From Bog-473 sp963730785 (GTDB lineage: Bacteria; Actinomycetota; Acidimicrobiia; Acidimicrobiales; RAAP-2), in NCBI GenBank assembly GCA_963730785.1, contig CAVSTF010000010.1:496001-560000 (forward strand): 64,000 bases of DNA, given 5' to 3'. The notes under the pieces were generated by a model. It searched no databases. It worked only from the letters and a program-made list of their open reading frames with translations, and had not been told where the DNA came from. Shown here piece by piece: positions 16,702-27,580 of the stretch. Each line of letters starts with the position of its first letter. The first letter of the stretch is position 1. The position numbers and the translations under genes were made by a program.

Positions 16702-19700
16702 TCACGCGCTGACCTCTCGGATCTGCCCTCTCTCCAACCTGCGCCGGATGGCCAACAGACCACCACCGGTCGCCACCAAGGCGGCGCCAGCAATCGGCAT
16801 CCAGATTGACGGTCCACCGGTGAAGGCCAATCCCCCACCCGGCTTCTGAACTTCTGGCAGTGCGATAGTCGCCGCCGTCGCTGGGCTCTGGTTGGTCAGG
16901 ATCGATGTGCAATGGAAGCCGGGATCCGGGAGATAGTCGGCCGGCGCATCGAGTTCGTGGAGACACCAGGCGTACCCGGCCGGTACGGCGAATGACAGCA
17001 GCCCCTGGGCATTGGTTGTTCCCTCGCCCCAGTAGTTGTCGCCGGTTGGTACGTAGTCATTTGAGTTTTCGCCCATCGGACCGGTCAAGGTTCCCGAACC
17101 TTCGCCCGTCGGTCCGTCGGGAGTGGGAGTTTCGTAGCCGGTCGGCATCGGCCCCTCCACCAGTAGTTCATAGGTAGCGCCGGCGATCACCGTATTGGGT
17201 GTCAGTGAGTTGTACTTACGAGCGGACAGATAGATCGTGGCCAACGTCTCGGGGAGGGCCACCACCGGAGGTGCATCCGACGGCGAGTCGTCGTTGCTCG
17301 TCGTGAGCACTTCACTGCAGTGCATCCCAGGGTCCGGGATGTAGTCCACCGGCGCCGAGTGCTCCAACAAACACCAGGCGTATCCCGCCGGTACGTTGAA
17401 GGTCAGATTCCCCTCGGTGTCAGTGATGCCACGGGCGAACCAGGTATCGCCGGTCACTGCCGCGACATTGGATGGAACGGCTGATGGCGCGGCGTTCGCA
17501 TTCGCATTCGGCATCGATGGCGGACCACTCCCCTCCACGTACAGGTCATAGGTCGCATTCGGAATTCCGGTGTCGGGTGTCACCGAGTTGAACTTGTGCG
17601 CCTCCAGGCTCACCATCGCTTCGGTGTCGGCCACGGTCAGTTGGGTCGAGAAGGCGGGCACGGCCGCCGACCCGGTCAGTACGCCCGTGCACGTCGGCGT
17701 GGTCGAGAGCACATAGTTGGCTGGCGCCGTCTGCTCGACCGCGCAGTAGGCGAATCCTGGATACTGCAACGCAAACGTGGCTACGCCATCCGCTCCGGTG
17801 GTCGCCCGCCCAACCCAGGTGGCACTGGACTCAACGGCGGCATCCGATGGAGGGGCGGGGATCGTGCCGGGCCCGGAACCGCCGTCCTCTCGGTAGAGGT
17901 CGAAGACGGCCCCGGGCAAAGTCACTGATGTATCGCCGGCATCCAGCTTCTTGACCGAAACGCCCACGAACTCGCCGGCGTCAGTCACGTTGATGGGTTC
18001 CGACGATTGAGCATTGTCGGCGGTGAAGCACCCTTGAGCGCCGCCTTGCAGGCCTACTGGAGGATCGACCTCGACCCAGCAGTAGGTCGAACCGGCATCG
18101 AGGGCACTGGCCGTCGAGCAGACCCCGTCGGCATCGGTCACGCATGACGCCACGGTCGTACCGGTCGCCGTCCCCTCGTTCACGTCGATCGTCGCCCCGG
18201 TCAGGGTCAGCTCCGACACATTCACATTTCCCGTAGCCACCTTCTGGAAGGACGCCGGCACGAGCAGGGCGTCGGCAAAGGTGACCGTGCCCGCCTCCCC
18301 CGGGGTCAAGACGATGTCCTGGGTCGCGCCCGTTGCGCCCGTCGCTCCCGATGCGCCCGATGAACTGAGCGCATACCCCGGAGGCGCCTGCGTCTCGGTG
18401 ATCTCGTAGTTCCCGGGGAGCAGTGCGGTAGGTCCGTCGTTGCCCACCGGTACACACGAGCCGGACGTCGTCGTGGTGCAGGTACCAAGGTCGACGCCGT
18501 AGGTACCCGAGTGCAACGGGTCGTACCGAACGTCCAACACCGCGCCGGCCAAAGGAGCCTTGGTCTCTTGATCCACCTTCATGATGGTCAACGTGGCAGG
18601 GATGACCGAATCCACCACGTTCACGGCGGTGACTGCGCTGCCTTCAGTGACCGCGACCTGGAGCGGCGTGATGGCCTCATATCCAGTCGGGGGCACGGTC
18701 TCGGTCAGCGTGTAGGTCCCGGGCACCAGCCCGGTCAAGGTTGCCGAAGATCCGTTGGCTCCCACGACCAGCGTGCCGATCACGGTCGTCGCCGCGCCCG
18801 GCCCCGTCACCGTGAACATCGCACCGGCAATCGATTCGTAGGCCGTATCGTTGCCGGATTTCGCCAACTCCAGGCTGCCCAATTGAAAGTCGGAGAAGGT
18901 GGCCGAACCATCTTGACCCGGCGTCAATACGACTTCCTGCGTCGAGGTAGCCGGGTCAAGGTCGTACCCCGGAGGAGCCGACTCCTCGGTTACCTGATAG
19001 TCGCCGGGCAGCAGTGGCCACCACCACCGCCACCACCGTCATTGCCATCGGGCTCGCACGTGCCAACCGCGTCGGTGGTGCACGTGCCCAGATCCTGGTC
19101 GAACTTCCCGTTATTGCTGGTCGAATAGGCCACCGAGAACACGGCTCCGGCCAAGGGAGCGCTCGTCTGCGCATCCACCTTGTGCAGCGTCATGAATGAC
19201 GGCGAAATGAAGTCGCCGTTGGCGCCGGTGAAGCTGGCCACCGCGTTCTCATTGGCCACCACCGTGACCGTCTGGTTCGCGGCCACTCCGTAGCCGGCCG
19301 GAGCGGTCAGCTCGTGCACGGTGTAGGTACCGACGGCGAGCGGAGCGGACGCCGGCGTGGCGCCGGCCGCAGTCGGTGGTCAGAGTGGCTACCACGGTCG
19401 AACCCGACAGCACTTGGAACACCGCACCGGCGAGCCCGTAGTACGCCGTGTCGTTGCCTGACTTCTGAATCGAGACCGTGCCGGACTGCTGAATCTGCAC
19501 CACCTTCGACTGCAACGCCGCGGTACCGGTCAATGTGGTGGGAGCGACGAAGCCGGCCAGGATCTGGGCATTCAGCACGCCCTGGGTCGGGTGGTAGAAG
19601 TCCATTCCCGGCGTCCCAATGGAAGTCGCGACATTCACCGTCACTCCCCCGCTCGATCCGCTGCCGGCGAACACAGGGACATCCACCACGCCACTGCTGT

Positions 19701-20448
19701 TGGTGCTCACCCCGATGGTGGTCGGACCGCCGGCCGAGTTGAAGGTGCCACCGACGACGTTGAGGATCAGCGCTTGCGCATTCACCCCGCTGTTGGAGCC
19801 GGAGAAGGTGACTTTTACCTCGACGGTGCCGGAGCCGGTGAATGAGGTGCCTCCCCCAACCAGTCCCACCGAGAGCGTCGGGGCGGCGGCGCTGGAGCCC
19901 ACCGCTTCGTTGAACCAACCCTCAAGCTCAGCCAACGCGGCACCCGTCCCTGGGTCGAGCGCTGGAATGGCGATTCCCCAGACGATGTTGTCGTAGAAGA
20001 GCTTGGCGGCCGCGCCGGCCTGGTCGGATGTGAAATGACCGGACGATCCTCCCCACCATCCGGATGCGGCGGCCTGACTCAGTGCGAAGCCGAGTGCGTT
20101 CTTGTCGCCACCGGACCCCGCCGGCGCCGCCCCCGACACGTAGTGGTAGTCGGGGGCGGGGAAGTCACCACCGCTCGCTGGCCTGTCGGCGCACAGACCG
20201 AAGCCGTCGGTTGACGGGAACGGCGATCCGGCGTTTCCGTAGGTGCCGTACCAAGTGGTGTCGCCGTTGTAGTTGGCGCAGAACCCTTCACCCGGATCGG
20301 CCGGTTGCGTGCTGCCGGCTTGACAAGCCACCGGTCCATCGGCCGCGGCGGCCGTGGGCCGGAATGCGATGACCACCCCACCGGCGAGGCAGCCGATCGA
20401 GCCCAATACGACCATGGTTGCCACCAGCAACCTCAGTATCTTTTTCAC
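16702..20448 (-). CDS. Large SpaA-repeat surface protein with LAFTG sorting signal (two apparent frameshifts)
   Basis: Secreted, probably wall-anchored protein of about 1248 residues once two compensating shifts are corrected (an extra T near 19,373 and a lost base near 19,022). Start: GTG at 20448 after AGGGGGG. Order: signal peptide (to about 45), an N-terminal domain of about 300 residues with several Cys and aromatics (FCANYNGDTTWYGTYG), then about eight SpaA-like prealbumin-fold domains, each with a K-x-x-x motif, LAGAVF or GATYDL, and PPGY or PAGY ends. The end is LAFTGG, a hydrophobic span and RRRLERGQ, a class-E-type LAxTG sortase signal. No sortase gene lies in the window. Probable adhesin or stalk; ligand unknown. 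Confidence 0.85.
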
Positions 20449-20920
20449 TTTCCCCCCTTGTGTCCTCGTGCCCACAACCCCTTGGCTGTTGGCACGAGCT
20501 CCCCCTCAGAACCTCGGGCTTGAGCGCTCATGGCAAGAGCGACATCAACCAGCGGGCGCTCAAGATACGTGCACGATTGCGGCAATACAGCGCAGGTTGC
20601 AGGGTTTGATTTCCTCATGACGTGAGGATGGGCGCGACAACTCCCCCGAACGCTCCTCGCATTGCTCCCCCAGGAGCAGATGTGTAGAAAGTCCAGGTCG
20701 AATAGGGGTGCTTCGGTACGTTCCCACCTCCCACCTGGGTCGGTCGCACCTCTTGGGGCTGTGGTCAACCGGTGGAAAACAACGGAACCTGGCAGACCCA
20801 CCAGGACTGAGAACGAACTGCGAGTTGGCTGAGCCAGGCAATTAGTCCTAGGCGATTCGCCGTGGCAATTCAGAGAAACTGAGTGCACGTGCCACCGGTT
20901 TGCCACCAACTAGCGATCGA
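20449..20920. other. Intergenic region upstream of the surface protein
   Basis: 472 bases without a convincing gene. The open frames here have no family-like features. A small inverted repeat TCCTCA-TGACG-TGAGGA lies at 20612-20628. The promoter and leader of the surface-protein gene must lie here, but no clear -35/-10 pair stands out. Confidence 0.5.
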
Positions 20921-22282
20921 TTAATCGCTCGGAGACCTCCCCCTGGCGGCCGCTACTTGTCGGCGCGTGTGCCGGAGTTCGTCGGAGACCCGCCAGCTCG
21001 GGCCAACCCACTCCCATTGACCCGGCCCGCCGCGGATGACCCACCCGCTTGTGGAGGCCATGTCGTGGTGCACCGAACACAGTCGACAGAGGTTCTCAAG
21101 ATTGGTCGGCCCGTTGGCCCGTACCTCGATCTGCCAGTGATGCGTTTCCAACCCGAAGGTCATATTGCATTGGGGCACCACGCACGTCCGGTCCCGTTCG
21201 AAGAGTGCCGCTTCCACCCGTGCTGGTACATGGCGATGGCGGCCAGTGATGGTCGTGACGTCCGTGCCGTCAGTCACGAGGAGGCGGAAGTACCACTCCC
21301 CCAATAGCTCCCTGGCCGTGTCGACGGATACCGGGCCGACGCCGGCGATCTCGCACATCTCGCCGGGAACCACCCAGCCACGCCGCAGCGCTGACGCGTC
21401 AATCCGAACAATGGTGGTGACCGACGTTGGCGAAATTGGGCGTCCACTCGGTGCGACCGGTTGAGGTTTCGGCGTTCCCGTGCTGGCTCCATGGGCCGGG
21501 GCAGCGGCATCCAAAGGCTCAACCTGCACATCAGGTTGAGCATCGGCCTGTCCAGTCACCAAATCCACCAGCGCATCGACTCGATACTGATCACGCGTCG
21601 CGTGCACTTTCGCCTTGCGACCCCGCCGGAACAACACATTCGCTCGAGCATCAATGCGAGACAGACACCTCGCCCAGGCTTGGTCTGTTAAGTAGGCCTG
21701 CACTCGCACGCCGCCGTCGGGCAGTTGGGTAAATCGCAGCGAGCGACGATGGAACGAGCGACTACTCCGTCGCCGTTCATCCTCTCGGCTCCGAGCCGCC
21801 TGCTTCGCCAGCAGCGCCTGCTGATTGAGTTCTTGGTGTGATCCGACCCGGGCAACTCGCAACATCTCGGCGCCGGCTTCGGGTGCCTCATCGACCACGT
21901 CGGCGATGATCCCCGCTTGGGCGGGACTGAGCTCTCCGCGATCAAACGCGTCTCTTACGGGCGCCGACTTTTCGAGTCGCTTGGCCAGTCCGAGCGCCTC
22001 CTTGGCCCGAGCAAACGAGACTCCGGAACTCTGCGACAGCCAGTCGGCCGCGTTCCTATGACCGGTGGCGTTGTGAACTTGGAGGGCTTCTGCCCGTTGC
22101 CCGGCTTTGGCCCATCCGGCCGAAGCGGCTCGGCCGATCTGATCGAAGACGGTGACAAGTGCAGTGACTTCATCGACATCGGCCGCCATGAGCGTTGACT
22201 CAAGTTGCCCGAGCGCGCCCTGCACCAGCGCCAGGGCATCATTCAGTGCATCACTGGGTGCCGGCCGTTCCATCCCCAGCAT
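20921..22282 (-). CDS. DUF222 and HNH-endonuclease domain protein
   Basis: About 453 residues from the ATG at 22282 (an ATG at 22273 is also possible; the frame upstream looks non-coding). The N-terminal two-thirds, helical with ALGLAKRLEKSAPVRDAF and RGELSPAQAGIIADVVDE, matches the DUF222 family that is multicopy in actinobacteria. The C-terminal HNH domain reads RTCVVPQCNMTFGLETHHWQ and NLENLCRLCSVHHDM, with the CxxC zinc pairs and catalytic His residues. The biological role of these proteins is not settled; many sit near mobile DNA, but no element boundary is visible here. Confidence 0.85.
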   Translation of the reverse strand: MLGMERPAPSDALNDALALVQGALGQLESTLMAADVDEVTALVTVFDQIGRAASAGWAKAGQRAEALQVHNATGHRNAADWLSQSSGVSFARAKEALGLAKRLEKSAPVRDAFDRGELSPAQAGIIADVVDEAPEAGAEMLRVARVGSHQELNQQALLAKQAARSREDERRRSSRSFHRRSLRFTQLPDGGVRVQAYLTDQAWARCLSRIDARANVLFRRGRKAKVHATRDQYRVDALVDLVTGQADAQPDVQVEPLDAAAPAHGASTGTPKPQPVAPSGRPISPTSVTTIVRIDASALRRGWVVPGEMCEIAGVGPVSVDTARELLGEWYFRLLVTDGTDVTTITGRHRHVPARVEAALFERDRTCVVPQCNMTFGLETHHWQIEVRANGPTNLENLCRLCSVHHDMASTSGWVIRGGPGQWEWVGPSWRVSDELRHTRRQVAAARGRSPSD

Positions 22283-22349
22283 TGAGCCATACCGAGTTTG
22301 ACCGGAACCTTGTCGAAACCCTTGACGAGAAAGATTTCCTGCCGGCGGC

Positions 22350-22574
22350 TTATTCCCCCTCGGCCAAAACGGCCATCGCCTTTTCGATCGCCCGCCGGGC
22401 CCGCACCAGGCGACGCTCCACCCGCAGGGCGTCACCGGCTTCGGCCGAATCGGGGTCACCGGACGCGCCGCGGCGGAGCGTATCGATGGCCATGTCGGTC
22501 AACTCTTCGGCGATTGATTCGAGACGGCTGGCCACGTCGGCCATGGCGGCCGCCTCAAGTTCACTCACCGTCAC
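22350..22574 (-). CDS. Small helical protein, unknown function
   Basis: I do not recognise this 74-residue protein. It is almost fully predicted helix, with alternating charge (MADVASRLESIAEELTDMAI and RVERRLVRARRAIEKAMAVL), and has no membrane segment. It starts 20 bases after the acyl-CoA synthetase stop on the same strand and ends 67 bases before the DUF222/HNH start, so it is probably cotranscribed with the synthetase. Confidence 0.55.
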   Translation of the reverse strand: MTVSELEAAAMADVASRLESIAEELTDMAIDTLRRGASGDPDSAEAGDALRVERRLVRARRAIEKAMAVLAEGE

Positions 22575-22594
22575 TCACCGCCGCAGCCCGCCAG

Positions 22595-24215
22595 TCACTT
22601 CGGCAGCGCCACCGTCTGCACGTCGTACTGGCCATCGGCAAACGCCTTGCGCATGACCTTCTTATCGAACTTGCCGACGCTGGTCTTGGGGATCTCGTCG
22701 ATGATCGCCCATTGATCCGGCAGCCACCAACGGGCCACCCGCCCCACCAAAAAGTCGAGCAGATCAGCCGGGGCGGGCGTCCGCCCAGGGATTGGGCACC
22801 ACGCAGACCAACGGCCGCTCGGACCACTTCGGATCCGGCACGGCGATCACCGCGGCCTCGAAGACGTCGGGATGGCCCATGACGGCGTTCTCCAGTTCGA
22901 CCGACGAGATCCACTCGCCGCCCGACTTGATGACGTCCTTGGTGCGGTCGGAAATGGTCAGGTAGCCCTGGTGGTCCTTCGTGCCGACGTCGCCCGTGCG
23001 TAGCCAGCCGTCGTGGAAACGGTCCGGGTCCTCGTCCTTGTAATACGAGCCGATGATCCACGGGCCCCGGATTTCGAACTCGCCGACGGAGGTACCGTCG
23101 TTGGGCAGTATCGAGCCGTCCTCAGCCACGATGCGGACCTCTACCCCGGCGACGACCCGGCCGGCCTTGATCTTGTAATACATGTCATCGTGCCCGTCGA
23201 TCTTGCGGGCGGGTGGAATGGCCAGCGCCGCCAACGGGCTGGTCTCGGTCATGCCCCAGCCCTGCATGATGGTCACGCCCCACTTGTCCTCGAAGGCCTG
23301 AATCAAGGACTCGGGCACCGCCGCGCCGCCGGCCGTGATGGTGCGCATGGACGACATGTCGACCTTGCCCTCCAACTGCAGCAGTCCATTCCAAATCGTC
23401 GGCACCCCGCAGGCGATCGTCGGTTTGAACTCGTTAAAGATCGCGGCGAGCTGCTCACCCATGAGGAACTGCTGCGGCAGGATCAGATCGGTGCCGGCCA
23501 CCCAGGCCCCATACGGCGTGCCCCATGCATTGGCGTGGAACATGGGCACAATGACCAGAATCCGATCCTTTTCGGTCATGCCGATGGACGACGCCGACTG
23601 CTCGGCCATGGTGTGCAACCACGTCGAGCGGTGCGAGTAGACGACGCCCTTCGGATTGCCGGTGGTGCCGCTGGTGTAACACATCGCCGCCGCCGAGCGT
23701 TCGTCCAAGACGGGCCAGTCGAACCCTTCAGTCTCGGCCTCCAACAGCGCCTCGTACGACAGCGTCTCGCCGAGCGCCGACGCGTCCCCCTCGCCCGCCA
23801 CGATAATGGTCTCGACCGTCTTCAACTCATCCTTCACCGCGGCCAGCAACGGAATCAACGACGCATCCACAATGATGAACCTGTCCTCGGCGTGGTTGAT
23901 CACGTAGGCCAACTGCTCGGCCGGCAGCCGGATGTTCAGCGTGTGCAGCACCGCGCCCATGGCCGGGATGGCCAAGTAGGCCTCCAGGTGGCCCTGGTTG
24001 TTCCAGCAGAACGTGCCGACCCGGTCGCCCTCTTCGACACCCAGCCTCTGTAGCGCCTTGGCCAACTTCTCGGCCCGAGCCGCCACTTCGCTAAAGGTGG
24101 CGCTGCGGTGCCCATCGGCCTCAATGGTGATGACCTGGCTGTCGCCGTGCACCTGTTGGCCGTAGCGGATGATGTCGCTGATCAGGAGGGGGGCATCCTG
24201 CATGGTGCTGCGCAT
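22595..24215 (-). CDS. Long-chain acyl-CoA synthetase (one apparent frameshift)
   Basis: ATP-dependent enzyme of the ANL superfamily that joins a fatty acid to CoA. AAMCYTSGTTGNPKGVVYSH (about 172-191) is the P-loop, MQGWGMTETSP (about 313-323) the A5 motif, GWLRTGDVG the A7 Asp, and DRTKDVIKSGGEWISS the hinge to the C-terminal domain. A one-base shift near 22,785 breaks the frame. Beyond it, WWLPDQWAIIDEIPKTSVGK carries the A10 catalytic Lys, and the protein ends VQTVALPK, about 539 residues in all. AAAGGA eight bases before the ATG is the ribosome site. Chain-length preference cannot be told. Confidence 0.92.
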
Positions 24216-24266
24216 GGGGTTTCCTTTCGTGCCGAGGGGACCAAGTATGTCGAGCGCGCCGACCCC

Positions 24267-25076
24267 ATGCGACCGTTCCCCCGCATGGCACCCCCACTCG
24301 TCGTCATCGCCGGCCTTCTGGTGGGCGGTCTGGCCGCCGGCAGCGCCGTCCTCGGAGCCGCGGTCACCGGCATCAGCATCGGTCCGGCCGACACCAGTCG
24401 GGTGGCCGGGGCGACCAGTCCGGCGGTGGCAGCCCCGGCGCTGAATGGGGCCGAATCGAGCGCAGTCCAGGCCGCGGCGGCCCAGTGTCCCGGCTTGGAT
24501 TGGACCTTGTTAGCTGGCGGCGTCCTTGTTGACCCTGCTTTGGCGGCCGGCCTTGCCTCGGTGGCCGCTGACCTTTGTCTGGTCCCCACGGACCAGCGAC
24601 CCGACACCCTGACGGCGCTGTTGCCCGGTCCCACCGAAGGCGAGGTCGCCCTGGTGCTCTCGCACGCCCTCGATGCGGATCCCACCCTCGACACCGCCGT
24701 CGCCCAGGCCGTGGCCTTTGCCGCCAGCAATCTGGGTGCGCCCTATCGATGGGGTGGCACCGGGTCGGGTGGCTTCGATTGCTCCGGCCTGACCCAGGCG
24801 GCCTATAAGGCCGCCCACGTGTCGCTGCCCCGGGTGGCCCAGGACCAATACGACGCCGGCCCTTCGGTGCCCATTGGTTCCCCGCTTGAACCGGGCGATC
24901 TGGTGTTCTTCGGCGGCAGCGCCTCGGACGTATCCCACGTGGGTCTCTACATCGGTGGCAGCGACATGATCGATGCGCCGCACACGGGCGCCTTTGTACG
25001 GATTGAGGGTACGCCCACTACCCCGGGCGCCCGGTTCGGTGAGGATCTCTATATCGGGGCGACCCGGCCGGGCTAG
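24267..25076 (+). CDS. Secreted NlpC/P60 peptidoglycan hydrolase
   Basis: About 269 residues from the ATG at 24267 (24285 is also possible). A signal or anchor segment (PPLVVIAGLLVGGLAAGSAV) is followed by an Ala-rich helical region and a C-terminal NlpC/P60 domain. The catalytic Cys is in GGFDCSGLTQAAY (about residue 173), the His in SDVSHVGLYIGG, and a second polar residue follows in DAPHTGAFV. Such enzymes cut the D-Glu-diaminopimelate bond in wall peptides. The stop overlaps the pgi stop on the other strand through a shared CTAG. Confidence 0.88.
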   Translation: MRPFPRMAPPLVVIAGLLVGGLAAGSAVLGAAVTGISIGPADTSRVAGATSPAVAAPALNGAESSAVQAAAAQCPGLDWTLLAGGVLVDPALAAGLASVAADLCLVPTDQRPDTLTALLPGPTEGEVALVLSHALDADPTLDTAVAQAVAFAASNLGAPYRWGGTGSGGFDCSGLTQAAYKAAHVSLPRVAQDQYDAGPSVPIGSPLEPGDLVFFGGSASDVSHVGLYIGGSDMIDAPHTGAFVRIEGTPTTPGARFGEDLYIGATRPG

Positions 25077-26713
25077 TTGGGCCGGCCCCGCAGCGAGCGG
25101 TACTGGCGCACCAACGACGCCGTCGAGAGGTCCTGACCATTGAGATCGGGGGCCTGCGCATCGGAGAGCACGGGCGCCAACTCCTTGGCCATGACCTTGC
25201 CCAATTCGACGCCCCATTGGTCGAACGAATCGATGCCCCAGACCGCGCCTTCGACGAAGACGATGTGCTCGTAGAGCGCGACCAGTTGTCCGAGCACCGA
25301 CGGCGTGAGCTTCGGCGCCAAGATGGTCGAACTCGGACGATTGCCGGGCATGACCTTGTGCGGCACTACGGCCGCCGGCGTGCCTTCGGCGGCAATTTCC
25401 TCGGCCGTCTTGCCGAACGCCAGTGCCTTGGACTGGGCCAGGCAGTTGGCCATCAGCAAATCCTGCTGGCTCCCGTTGTCGTGCGTCGCCTCAGCAAAGG
25501 CGATGAAGTCGGCCGGAATGAGCTTGGTCCCCTGGTGGATGAGTTGGTAGAAGGCGTGCTGGCCGTTGGTACCGGGGGCGCCCCAGAAGATCTCGCCGGT
25601 CTGGCCCACCACCGGCTCGCCGTCGAGGCGAACCGACTTGCCGTTGGACTCCATGGTCAACTGCTGGAGGTAGGCCGGGAAGCGGGCCAGACGGTGGCTG
25701 TAGGGCAAGACGGCGTGGGTTTGCGCCCCGAAGAAGTTGTTGTACCAAACGTTGAGCATGCCGCAGATAAACGGAAGGTTCTGGGCCAGCGGGGCGGTGC
25801 GGAAATGCTCGTCAATGGCATGGAACCCGGCCAGCATCTCGCCGAAGGCCTGACGGCCTATGGAGATCATCAGGGAGAACCCGATGGCGGAGTCGTAGGA
25901 ATAGCGACCACCAACCCAGTCCCAGAACTCGAGCATGTTGTCGGTATCGATGCCGAATTTGGCCACGGCCGGGCCATTGGTCGAGACGGCGATGAAGTGT
26001 TTGGCCACCGCTCTGTCATCCCCGGCCGCGCCCAGGCCGGCCAACAACCAGTCGCGGGCCGCTGCGGCATTGGTCAAGGTCTCCAGGGTGGTGAAGGTCT
26101 TGGAGCTGACGACGAACAACGTCGTGGCCGGGTCGAGGTCGTGGGTGGCGGCGTAGAGGTCGACCGGATCGACATTGGAGACGAAGCGACTGATCAGTCC
26201 CGGCGCGGCATAGTCGGCCAGGGCATCGGCAGCCATGGCGGGGCCGAGGTCAGATCCACCGATGCCGATATTGACCACGGCCTTGATCCGCTCGCCGGTG
26301 GCCCCGACCCAAGAACCGTTGCGGATGCGATCGGACAGGTCGCCCATCTTGTCCAACACGGCATGCACGTCGGCCGTCACGTGCTGGCCGTCGACCTCCA
26401 GATGATCACTCACCGGCGCGCGCAGGGCTACGTGCAGCACGGCCCGATCCTCGGTCGTATTGATGTGCACGCCCTTGAACATGTCGTCGCGTCGGGTCTC
26501 GACCCCAGCGGCGCGGGCGACGTCGAAGAGCAGGTCGAGGGTCTCGGAGGTGATGCGGTGTTTCGAATAGTCCAGCACCAGTTCGGCCGCCGAGGCGGTC
26601 AGGTGCGACGTCCGATCGGTGTCATCGGCGAAGAGTTGCCGGAGGTGCAGGTCCTTCACGGTCTCGAAGTGCGCCTGCAGTGCAGCCCATTCTTGGGTGG
26701 CGGTGATATCCAT
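25073..26713 (-). CDS. pgi: Glucose-6-phosphate isomerase
   Basis: Interconverts glucose-6-phosphate and fructose-6-phosphate. The 546-residue protein, intact in frame, has NIGIGGSDLGPAMAADAL, VVSSKTFTTLETLTNA, the signature WDWVGGRYSYDSAIGFSLM and LEMESNGK-like sequence (QQLTMESNGKSVRLDGEPV). AGAGG seven bases before ATG 26713 fixes that start over an in-frame upstream one. It lies 14 bases downstream of an alpha/beta hydrolase gene. The stop shares a CTAG with the convergent NlpC/P60 gene. Confidence 0.95.
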   Translation of the reverse strand: MDITATQEWAALQAHFETVKDLHLRQLFADDTDRTSHLTASAAELVLDYSKHRITSETLDLLFDVARAAGVETRRDDMFKGVHINTTEDRAVLHVALRAPVSDHLEVDGQHVTADVHAVLDKMGDLSDRIRNGSWVGATGERIKAVVNIGIGGSDLGPAMAADALADYAAPGLISRFVSNVDPVDLYAATHDLDPATTLFVVSSKTFTTLETLTNAAAARDWLLAGLGAAGDDRAVAKHFIAVSTNGPAVAKFGIDTDNMLEFWDWVGGRYSYDSAIGFSLMISIGRQAFGEMLAGFHAIDEHFRTAPLAQNLPFICGMLNVWYNNFFGAQTHAVLPYSHRLARFPAYLQQLTMESNGKSVRLDGEPVVGQTGEIFWGAPGTNGQHAFYQLIHQGTKLIPADFIAFAEATHDNGSQQDLLMANCLAQSKALAFGKTAEEIAAEGTPAAVVPHKVMPGNRPSSTILAPKLTPSVLGQLVALYEHIVFVEGAVWGIDSFDQWGVELGKVMAKELAPVLSDAQAPDLNGQDLSTASLVRQYRSLRGRPN

Positions 26714-26727
26714 GGCGATCCTCTTCC

Positions 26728-27546
26728 TCAAGGTGTATCCAGAAACTCCATGATCCGACCAAATGCCGTCGGGTCCTGGAGCAAGAACATGTGCCCGCCG
26801 TCGAACAATTCCAACTCGGCATTGGGAATTCGTTCCGCCAAATGCTCACTGTTCTCCGGTGGGGCGATGCCATCGAAGTGACCTCCGCAGACCAGGGTGG
26901 GACAGGTGATGTTGGAGAGTCGATCCCAGGTGTCGTGATGGCGCCGAGCCTCCAGCTGCAGGGACATGCCGAGTTCGCGGCGTTCCTTGTCGTCTCCGGT
27001 GATGGCGGCGGATTCTCCATCCGGGCCATCAGATCGACCAATGTCTCCCATTCGGCCTCCCGGCCGACACGGGCCTCGGCGTTCCAACGGACGTCGGCTA
27101 TTTCGAGGCCTCGTTCGGCCCGTTCCCGACCACTCAGCGAGGCCAGTTCATGCAGCGGATAGGACGATCCGCCCTTCCCGCCCGGTGAGGTGCAGGCCAG
27201 GACCAGCCGACTGATCCGATCCGGATAGGTGACCGCGAATTCCTGGGCCACCATGCCGCCGAAGGAGACACCCATGACGAGGCATGAGTCCCAAGCCCAC
27301 GGCGTCGAGCAGGCCGGCGGCATCGGCGGCGTACTGGGCCATGGAATAGGGCCCATCGGGAATGCTGGTCTGCCCCAGGCCGCGTTGGTCGTAGGCCAGC
27401 ACCGAGAAGGACTTCGTGAGCGGGCCATCGAAGGCATTTGGTTTGTTGCGCAGGTCCGATCCGGTGCCGGAAATGAAAAGGAGCGGCTGGCCCTCGCCCT
27501 GTTGCTCGTAATACAGCGAGATGTCGCCCAACTCTGCAGTGGTCAC
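26728..27546 (-). CDS. Alpha/beta hydrolase (two apparent frameshifts)
   Basis: About 272 residues after two compensating shifts (near 27,288 and 27,020) are corrected. The N-terminal part EQQGEGQPLLFISGTGSD gives the oxyanion region. The middle part MGVSFGGMVAQEFAVTYPDR carries the Ser nucleophile in G-x-S-x-G form. The C-terminal part TCPTLVCGGHFDGIAPPENS and DGGHMFLLQDP supplies the Asp and catalytic His. Closest in look to 3-oxoadipate enol-lactonase-like hydrolases, but the substrate is unknown. It precedes pgi by 14 bases on the same strand. Confidence 0.8.
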
Positions 27547-27580
27547 GGCAGCAGCGTACGTCCTCCGCCCGAGCGGGCAG

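Noticed and set aside
20921..22282. DUF222/HNH gene as part of a mobile intron or defence island
   Set aside because: No reverse transcriptase, direct repeats or restriction or defence partner genes flank it; such genes are common in actinobacterial chromosomes.
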